A stretch of 64,000 nucleotides of DNA, from NCBI GenBank assembly GCA_020634975.1, contig JACKAQ010000001.1:3162001-3226000 (forward strand), given 5' to 3'. Shown in pieces: positions 58,413 to 64,000 of this stretch (position 1 is its first letter; each line of letters starts with the position of its first letter). Under the pieces are notes generated by a model, which made no database searches, was not told the DNA's origin, and worked only from the letters and a program-made list of their open reading frames with translations. A program made the position numbers and the translations under genes. This DNA is from JACKAQ01 sp020634975 [NCBI: Calditrichia bacterium] (GTDB lineage: Bacteria > Calditrichota > Calditrichia > RBG-13-44-9).

Positions 58413-61274
58413 TTGCATTTCTCACTACCCAAATTTGCGAAATTAATCCGGATGCCGTTGCTGACCGGCGCGATCGCCATATTTTTATGGCAAATTGCCG
58501 CAGCGCAGGAAATCGACAATTTCACCAAACTGGGGAATTTCGGGCGATTTGTTGCGCAAACGCCGGTGCAAACGCCCGCGCCGGATCTCAATTATTTGCT
58601 GTTCACCCCGGAAAATACCGAAGCGCAAATCGATGGCAAATTCCCGCTGATTGTTTCGCTGAGCGGCATCGGCGAACGCGGAAACGATCTCGAAATTCTC
58701 AAAAATGACGGGTTGCCCGCAAAACTGGACGGTTGGAACAGCTTCCCGATCATGGTAATTGCACCGCAATGCCCGCTGTCGACCGAGTGGTATTGGGATC
58801 GCACCGACACACTTATTCGCCGGATGATCGAAAACGTCATCGCTGAACATCCGGTTGACCCGGATCGCGTCTATCTCACCGGATACAGCATGGGCGGCAT
58901 CGGCAGTTGGGATATGGCAGCACGCCATCCCGACCTTTTTGCCGGAGTAATTCCCATTGCCGCCCGGCGGGAGCCCGGCACCAGTTTTTGCAACATGCGG
59001 GATATTCCCGCATGGGCGTTCCACGGCGCAAACGATCCGGTGGTGCCGCTCACGGCCGGACGCGGCGCAATCAACGTGTTTCGTGCCTGCGGCGGGAACG
59101 CGCGGTTTACGGTTTATCCGGGTGTCGGGCATAATTCCTGGACGCAAACTTATGCAAATACAGATATTTACGAATGGCTGCTGAAACAAAATCGCCGCAA
59201 GGTGAATGCGGTTTTCGCTGCCGGAAATCTGGCGTTTTTCGGAATGGGAAACTCGCTGGTTGTCCAGCAATTTGATGATGCAGTGCAACTGCCGCAAACC
59301 ATCGCCGAGTTGCAATTGCCGGAAGCGATTACGGATTTGCAATCCGTTGCCGGAAGCGATGTGCTCGCCGCCATCGGCGAAACTGCGTTGTTGCTGATCG
59401 ACATCGCCAATCCGCAGCAACCCGCAGTAATTTCTGCGACCAGCCTGAGCGGCGCAAAGCAGATCGCGCTGCGCGGGCAAACCGCATTTCTCGCCGGTGA
59501 GAACGGACTGACCATTTTCGATATCAGCGATCCGGCGCAGCCGCAGCAACTCGCCGCCGTTGACACGCTCGGCACCTGTTTCGATGTGTTCGCGGATAGC
59601 CAGTTGGTTTGGCTCGCCGCCGGTGCAAAAAGCCATATTATCGATGCCAGCGATCCGGCAGCGCCGCAATACATCGGGGCAATCAGCGGGTTCGGCAGCA
59701 GCAATCGCGCCATCACCGTCGAAAACGGGTTCGCTTTTCTCGCCGATGAATTTACCGGCTTGCAGATTATCGACGTGCAGAATCCGGCGAATCCGGTGGG
59801 CGTTTCCGCTGTGCTCAGCGGCAACAAAATTTCGGAAATCCGCATCCGCGACAACCTCGGTTTTGTCGCCGCGGGCGATTCCGGGCTGAAAATAATCGAA
59901 TTAAGCGATCCGGCACATCCGGCGGAAATCGCCGGTTGGCAATCTCCCGGTCGCTCAATCGGGTTATCTTTCGGGGAAATTTCCGCAAACGGGCAGCCCG
60001 CCGCGCATGTGTTTGTGGCGGATTTCAGCGCGGGCGTTCGGGCGGTGAACATCGCCGATCCGGCGAATCCGGCGGAAACCGCGTTTATTCAGGTTGCGCC
60101 GTCATCGGGCGGGAGCGTTTCGTTCGGGAAGGCGTATCGCTCGCAGGTGGAAAATGGCGTCGCGTATGTCGCGTATGGCTGGGAAGGGCTGAAAATTGTG
60201 GATGTCAGCCAGCCGCAGCAGCCATCGCTGATCGGCAAAAAAGATTCGCCCGGCGATGCCCGCGATGTGCGCGTACTCGGCGATATTGCTTATCTCGCGG
60301 ACTGGGACGCGGGCGTTCGCGTGCTCGATATTTCCAATCCGCAGCAGCCGCAGGAAATCCGTTTTGTGAATACCGGACGCGCACGGCAACTGGCTGTAAA
60401 AAATGAATTTATCTACGTTGCTGCCAGCGACAGCGGACTGGTGCTGCTCGATATTTCCGATCCGCAGCAGCCCGAAAAATCTGCTGTTTTTTCGGCATAT
60501 TTTGCCCGTTCGGTGGCGATTGACGGGAACATCGCTGCATTGGCGGATGACCATCGCGTGGTGTTTTTTGACGTATCCGATCCGGCTAATCCGCTGGAAA
60601 CCGGCGCCACACCCGCGCTCGTTTCCGGTTGCGACGGGCTGGCGCTGAGCGGTACTGCCGCGTTCGTTCCCGATGGCGACACGCTGCGGATTTTCGATAT
60701 CAGCAATCCGGCTGCGCCGCAGCAAATCAGCACAACTGCGCTCGGCGCAATCGCGTTTGACGCAACGGTTGCGCAACATTTTGTGTTCATCGCCGCCGGA
60801 AATGCCGGTTTGCGGGCGTTTGATGTGAGCAACCCGCATTCACCGACGGTGGCGGGTGTTTACAACGGCACACCTTTCGCTCGCGGCGTTGCCGTCGCGG
60901 AAAACCGGGTGTTCGTCGCGGAGGAGGCAGACGGACTCTCGATTTACCGTTTCGATGCGCTCACTGCGTTGCCGGACATCGCGCCGGTGCTGCCGGAAGT
61001 GGCTTCGCTGGCGCAGAATTACCCGAATCCCTTCAATCCGCGCACGGCGATCAGCTATCAGTTGCCAAATTTCAACGCTGTGAAATTGAGTATTTACAAT
61101 ACGTTGGGACAGGGAATCAAAACGCTGGTCGATGAAAAACAGGCGGCGGGCAGCTACACGGTTTCGTGGGACGGCACCAACGCATCCGGCACAGCCGTTG
61201 CCAGCGGCGTGTATATGTATCGCCTCCGCGCGGGCGATGCCGTGTCGGTCAAAAAAATGTTGCTGCTGCGATGA
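58413..61274 (+). CDS. Exported esterase fused to LVIVD propeller and T9SS-type tail
   Basis: 953 residues from TTG 58413 (GGAAAG nine bases upstream); ATG 58452 is an alternative that still leaves a signal peptide (LLTGAIAIFLWQIAAAQ). Residues 55-260 are an alpha/beta hydrolase of the PHB-depolymerase/feruloyl-esterase-like type: nucleophile GYSMGG (S159), acid in GANDPVVP (D208) and base in PGVGHNSW (H240), all present. Residues 265-850 are LVIVD repeats (DISDPAQPQQL, DVSQPQQPSLI, YLADWDAGVRVLDISNPQQP). The end is a sorting tail (LAQNYPNPFNPRTAISYQL ... KMLLLR). Likely a surface-bound carbohydrate esterase; substrate unknown. Stop overlaps the permease start (ATGA). Confidence 0.88.
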   Translation: MHFSLPKFAKLIRMPLLTGAIAIFLWQIAAAQEIDNFTKLGNFGRFVAQTPVQTPAPDLNYLLFTPENTEAQIDGKFPLIVSLSGIGERGNDLEILKNDGLPAKLDGWNSFPIMVIAPQCPLSTEWYWDRTDTLIRRMIENVIAEHPVDPDRVYLTGYSMGGIGSWDMAARHPDLFAGVIPIAARREPGTSFCNMRDIPAWAFHGANDPVVPLTAGRGAINVFRACGGNARFTVYPGVGHNSWTQTYANTDIYEWLLKQNRRKVNAVFAAGNLAFFGMGNSLVVQQFDDAVQLPQTIAELQLPEAITDLQSVAGSDVLAAIGETALLLIDIANPQQPAVISATSLSGAKQIALRGQTAFLAGENGLTIFDISDPAQPQQLAAVDTLGTCFDVFADSQLVWLAAGAKSHIIDASDPAAPQYIGAISGFGSSNRAITVENGFAFLADEFTGLQIIDVQNPANPVGVSAVLSGNKISEIRIRDNLGFVAAGDSGLKIIELSDPAHPAEIAGWQSPGRSIGLSFGEISANGQPAAHVFVADFSAGVRAVNIADPANPAETAFIQVAPSSGGSVSFGKAYRSQVENGVAYVAYGWEGLKIVDVSQPQQPSLIGKKDSPGDARDVRVLGDIAYLADWDAGVRVLDISNPQQPQEIRFVNTGRARQLAVKNEFIYVAASDSGLVLLDISDPQQPEKSAVFSAYFARSVAIDGNIAALADDHRVVFFDVSDPANPLETGATPALVSGCDGLALSGTAAFVPDGDTLRIFDISNPAAPQQISTTALGAIAFDATVAQHFVFIAAGNAGLRAFDVSNPHSPTVAGVYNGTPFARGVAVAENRVFVAEEADGLSIYRFDALTALPDIAPVLPEVASLAQNYPNPFNPRTAISYQLPNFNAVKLSIYNTLGQGIKTLVDEKQAAGSYTVSWDGTNASGTAVASGVYMYRLRAGDAVSVKKMLLLR

Positions 61275-62182
61275 ACAATTCCGGACGAAAAAAACAGTCC
61301 CGCGCTGCCGATGCCGAGCAGTTGAAATTGCTGCTGCCGGTGCTCATTCCGGTGCTCATTTTGTCGATTGTGCCGCTGTTGCGGGGCATTTATCTCGGTT
61401 TCACGGATTACCAACTCGGCAGCGAAATCCAGTTCAACGGCATCGACAATTACCTTTACATGCTGAAAGACCAGTATTTCTGGCGTTCGTTCAAGGTGGG
61501 ATTTATCTGGACGATCACCGTGACGGGTGCGCAACTGGTGCTCGGTTTGCTGCTGGCGCTGCTGCTGAACACCCGGGTGCGCTTTTCCGGCGTGTACAGC
61601 CTGCTCATCCTCATTCCGTGGGCAATGCCGCCGGTGATTCGCGGGGTGGTCTGGAAACAAATGTTCGATCCCGATACCGGCGCGGTCAACGTGCTGCTGA
61701 CCGGATTGGGCATCATTCACACGCCGATCAACTGGCTGACCAGCTACGAATTTGCCATTCCCGCGGTGATTGTCGCGGGCATCTGGGGCGAGTTGCCGAA
61801 AACCGCAGTGTTCCTGTTTGCCGGGCTGCAAACCATCCCGAAAACGCTGTATGAATCCGCCGAACTGGATGGCGCGGGTTCGTGGATGCGCTTCCGGCAC
61901 ATCACGCTGCCGCTGCTCAAACCGGTGCTGGCGATCGTGCTGTCGCTCAATTTTATCTGGAATTTCAACTCGTTCGGTCTGGTTTGGGTGCTCACACAGG
62001 GCGGTCCCGGCGGGTTGACCCGGCTGCCGATGCTCGCCGCATACGAGGAGGCGTTTCGCTACGGATTTGTGGGCTACGCCGCAGCCATCGGCAATGTGAT
62101 GGTGGTGTTCATCATCGTGGCGCTGTTCTTTTATTTGCGCATCCAGTTCCGGGAACAGGTGGATACCGGAGGCATAGCATGA
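61271..62182 (+). CDS. Sugar ABC transporter permease (MalF/UgpA type)
   Basis: 303 residues from ATG 61271, which overlaps the previous stop (TGA). Six TM helices (LLLPVLIPVLILSIVPLLRG, TITVTGAQLVLGLLLALLL, YSLLILIPWAMPPVIRGVVW, IPAVIVAGIWGELPKTAVF, LAIVLSLNFIWNF, AAAIGNVMVVFIIVALFFYL). The EAA loop for ATPase contact is YESAELDGAGSWMRFRHITLPLL, matching the family consensus EAAxxDGAxxxxxFxxIxLP. CUT1-family importers of oligosaccharides use such a permease pair. Overlaps the partner permease by four bases (ATGA). The ATPase gene is not in the window. Confidence 0.94.
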   Translation: MNNSGRKKQSRAADAEQLKLLLPVLIPVLILSIVPLLRGIYLGFTDYQLGSEIQFNGIDNYLYMLKDQYFWRSFKVGFIWTITVTGAQLVLGLLLALLLNTRVRFSGVYSLLILIPWAMPPVIRGVVWKQMFDPDTGAVNVLLTGLGIIHTPINWLTSYEFAIPAVIVAGIWGELPKTAVFLFAGLQTIPKTLYESAELDGAGSWMRFRHITLPLLKPVLAIVLSLNFIWNFNSFGLVWVLTQGGPGGLTRLPMLAAYEEAFRYGFVGYAAAIGNVMVVFIIVALFFYLRIQFREQVDTGGIA

Positions 62183-63015
62183 GCAAAAAAAACAACCGTT
62201 TACGAACAGCCGTTGTGCACCTTTCGCTGCTCCTTTTTGTAATTTATCTGGTTTTCCCGATGATCTGGATCGTCGTGACATCGCTGAAAACCACCCCGGA
62301 AATTTACTCGGGCGTGTTTTCGCTCATTCCCAAAACGCCGACGCTGGAACATTTTCAAACGATCATCGCCGAGGGGCAGATTTTCCGGAGCATGCTCAAC
62401 AGCCTGTTCGCCGGCGTGATTGCCACGGTTTTGGTGGTGATCATCGCGATGCCTGCGGCGTATGCGCTGGTTCGTTACCAGTCGCTGCTCAACCGTTTTT
62501 TTATGGGATGGATTTTGACGTCGCAGATTTTTCCGGCAATTTTGATCATCGTGCCGCTGTATCTGGTGATCCGTTTTTTCCACCTGACCGACACGCTGCT
62601 GGGTCTGGCGCTGGTTTATGTGGTTTGGAGCCTGCCCTTTATTTTGTGGATGCTCTTTGGCTACATGAAAAATATTCCGGTGGAACTGGAAGAAGCCGCC
62701 GCCATCGACGGCGCATCGCGGTTGCAAATTGTTTACCTGATTTTGATGCCGGTGCTGCTTCCGGCGATCGGCGCATCCGCGCTGTTCGCGTTCATTTCGG
62801 CGTGGAACGAATTTTTCTTTGCGCTGGTGCTGCTGAAAAGTCCGGAAACAATCACGCTGCCGGTGGAACTGGCACGGCTGACCGGCATCGAAGGGCAGGC
62901 GCGAACCGGACCGCTGGCGGCGGCGAGCATCATCGCCACAGTGCCGTCCATCGTCCTGTTTTCACTGATGCGCAAATGGTTTTCCGCCGGTTTGCTGGCG
63001 GGTTCGATCAAATAA
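62179..63015 (+). CDS. Sugar ABC transporter permease (MalG/UgpE type)
   Basis: 278 residues from ATG 62179, overlapping the first permease. Six TM helices, a large N-terminal periplasmic loop (TSLKTTPEIYSGVFSLIPKTP), and the EAA loop ELEEAAAIDGASRLQIVYLILMPVLLPAI. The ending FSAGLLAGSIK is the classic MalG C-terminus (GLTAGAVKG type). Pairs with the preceding MalF-like permease to form the inner membrane channel for a sugar or oligosaccharide. Confidence 0.95.
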   Translation: MSKKNNRLRTAVVHLSLLLFVIYLVFPMIWIVVTSLKTTPEIYSGVFSLIPKTPTLEHFQTIIAEGQIFRSMLNSLFAGVIATVLVVIIAMPAAYALVRYQSLLNRFFMGWILTSQIFPAILIIVPLYLVIRFFHLTDTLLGLALVYVVWSLPFILWMLFGYMKNIPVELEEAAAIDGASRLQIVYLILMPVLLPAIGASALFAFISAWNEFFFALVLLKSPETITLPVELARLTGIEGQARTGPLAAASIIATVPSIVLFSLMRKWFSAGLLAGSIK

Positions 63016-63050
63016 ATTATTCCGTGCTTTTCTAAAAAATCATACAAAAC

Positions 63051-63074
63051 GGTTCGCGCATGTGCGAACCCTAC
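63051..63074. repeat. Palindromic repeat after the second permease
   Basis: GGTTCGCGCATGTGCGAACC (63051-63070) followed by CTAC; two mismatches in the centre. Same family as 48406 and 48448. It lies in the 74-base gap between permease and binding-protein genes. Confidence 0.7.
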
Positions 63075-63089
63075 ACGACTGTTGAAATA

Positions 63090-64000
63090 ATGAATTGTAA
63101 AACGCACAAAATACTGTTTCTGCTGAATTTGACAGCGATGATTTTGCTGCTGATTTTCAGCGGCTGCGAATCCGCGAACGAACAGGACGATGCCGGAAAA
63201 CCGCTGCGATTCGTCAGTCTGGCGTGGCAGGAGCAATCGGTTGCGGCGCACAAAGATATCGTTGAGCAGTGGAACACCGCGCATCCCGAAACGCCGGTGG
63301 AATATGTGCAGGGCACCTGGGGATCGATCCACGATTACCTGATCACCGCGTTCGAAACCGGCGATGTGCCCGATGTGTTCCATTACGAATCGTCCGTGAT
63401 CGTCGATTTTGCCATCCGCGGATTTCTGGCGGACCTCGCGCCGATGGTTCCCGATGAATTGCGCAGCGACGTGCTGGATGTCGCGTGGGCATCCGTCGAA
63501 CGGCCGGGCGGGCAGATCACCGGCATCCCGTTTTTGATGGAATCGTTTATAATTCTCTACAACAAAAAAATGTTTGCTGACGCCGGCATCACACCGCCAA
63601 CTGCGGAAAACCCGTGGACAATTGCCGATCTGCAACGCGCAGCCACCGCACTCACGCAGGATACGGACGGTGACGGGCAAACCGACCAGTACGGCGCGGC
63701 AATGGGATTGCGTAATGCCGCGAACATCATCATGAATCTGTCGATCAGTTTTGGCGGCTCGTTTTTCCGCAAAAATGCGGGCGAATACAGCGTTGCAGTC
63801 GGCGATGGCGAGCGCGAATTGCTCCGCCTGATTTATGGCATGCTCTATCGCGATCGCTCGATGGCGCCCTCGAGCATCGGCAAAACCGGCTCCGCGATGA
63901 TCCCCGGATTGTTCCAGGGTAACTACGCCATGCTGATCGGCATCGGCGCGTGGGCGCGGCAGCAACTCGCGGAAAATGCGCCGGAATCGTTCGAATGGGG
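63090..64000 (+). CDS. Sugar ABC transporter substrate-binding lipoprotein (3' end outside window)
   Basis: The frame is open from ATG 63090 to the last base (303 codons seen), so the gene is cut by the window. Lipoprotein signal MNCKTHKILF...LLLIFSGC with acylated Cys at residue 26. Family-1 solute-binding features follow: FVSLAWQEQSVAAHKDIVEQWNTAHP, YLITAFETGDVPDVFHYESS, ITGIPFLMESFIILYNKKMFADAGI, NPWTIADLQRAATALTQDTDGDG, GLFQGNYAMLIGIGAWA. It captures the sugar for the two permeases just upstream. Gene order permease-permease-binding protein is less usual than binding protein first. Confidence 0.92.
   Translation, partial: MNCKTHKILFLLNLTAMILLLIFSGCESANEQDDAGKPLRFVSLAWQEQSVAAHKDIVEQWNTAHPETPVEYVQGTWGSIHDYLITAFETGDVPDVFHYESSVIVDFAIRGFLADLAPMVPDELRSDVLDVAWASVERPGGQITGIPFLMESFIILYNKKMFADAGITPPTAENPWTIADLQRAATALTQDTDGDGQTDQYGAAMGLRNAANIIMNLSISFGGSFFRKNAGEYSVAVGDGERELLRLIYGMLYRDRSMAPSSIGKTGSAMIPGLFQGNYAMLIGIGAWARQQLAENAPESFEW

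Noticed and set aside
61882-62178. Extension of the MalG-type permease frame upstream
   Set aside because: The upstream part overlaps the MalF-type gene in another frame and encodes no permease sequence; ATG 62179 gives the normal length and a typical ATGA overlap.

Overview
The window looks like chromosome of a Gram-negative bacterium of the FCB superphylum, most plausibly a Calditrichota/KSB1-type lineage. The evidence is a complete KDO and Lpt lipopolysaccharide pathway, PorV/PorQ-family outer membrane proteins, several exported proteins ending in YPNPF-type sorting tails as in type IX secretion cargo, SusC-like TonB receptors with an N-terminal carboxypeptidase-regulatory domain, and NADP-malic enzyme fused to a phosphotransacetylase domain. 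The phylum is inferred; no rRNA is present to confirm it. Genes are dense, GC is near 50 percent, and TTGACA/TATAAT-like promoters are recognisable.

Layout. 1-8.3 kb: end of a large exported protein, a PorV-like protein with TPRs, then a partner-switching pair: a membrane protein carrying both an RsbW-like kinase and a SpoIIE-type phosphatase, followed by an STAS anti-sigma-factor antagonist. Both of these end in the same transposase-type DNA-binding-like domain, the most unusual feature of the window. 8.5-17.3 kb: envelope genes (DUF4159, a DUF4175-like coiled-coil protein, a patatin/Omp85 hybrid, a small secreted domain, an M23 peptidase). 17.4-24.9 kb: a tightly coupled operon gatC-kdsB-pyrG-kdsA-kdsC-kdsD-lptC-lptA-like-lptB that makes CMP-KDO, including its CTP, and exports lipopolysaccharide. 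24.9-30.8 kb on the minus strand: tig-clpP-clpX-lon for protein folding and proteolysis; ClpP has Asn where the catalytic Asp is expected.

31-42 kb: pyrimidine-nucleoside phosphorylase, a YdeI/DUF1905 protein, an endonuclease/exonuclease/phosphatase protein, a DUF4105 membrane protein, tRNA-Leu(UAG), an AT-rich gene of unknown function, a group of small signalling proteins (two-TM stub, response regulator, orphan RsbRD sensor domain), and a metabolic group (malic enzyme and a NifX-like protein) next to a PAS/sigma-54 activator. A possible sigma-54 promoter lies upstream of the NifX-like gene.

44-64 kb: a LacI-type regulator followed by a probable sugar or glycan acquisition locus on the plus strand: two paralogous TonB-dependent receptors, an exported protein with a sorting tail, a PorV-like protein, a ribokinase-family kinase, two LVIVD beta-propeller proteins (one fused to an esterase), and an ABC sugar importer (two permeases and a binding protein cut by the window end). 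A palindromic operator candidate with a central CG sits before the first receptor. Small palindromic repeats lie just after many genes between 39 and 63 kb.
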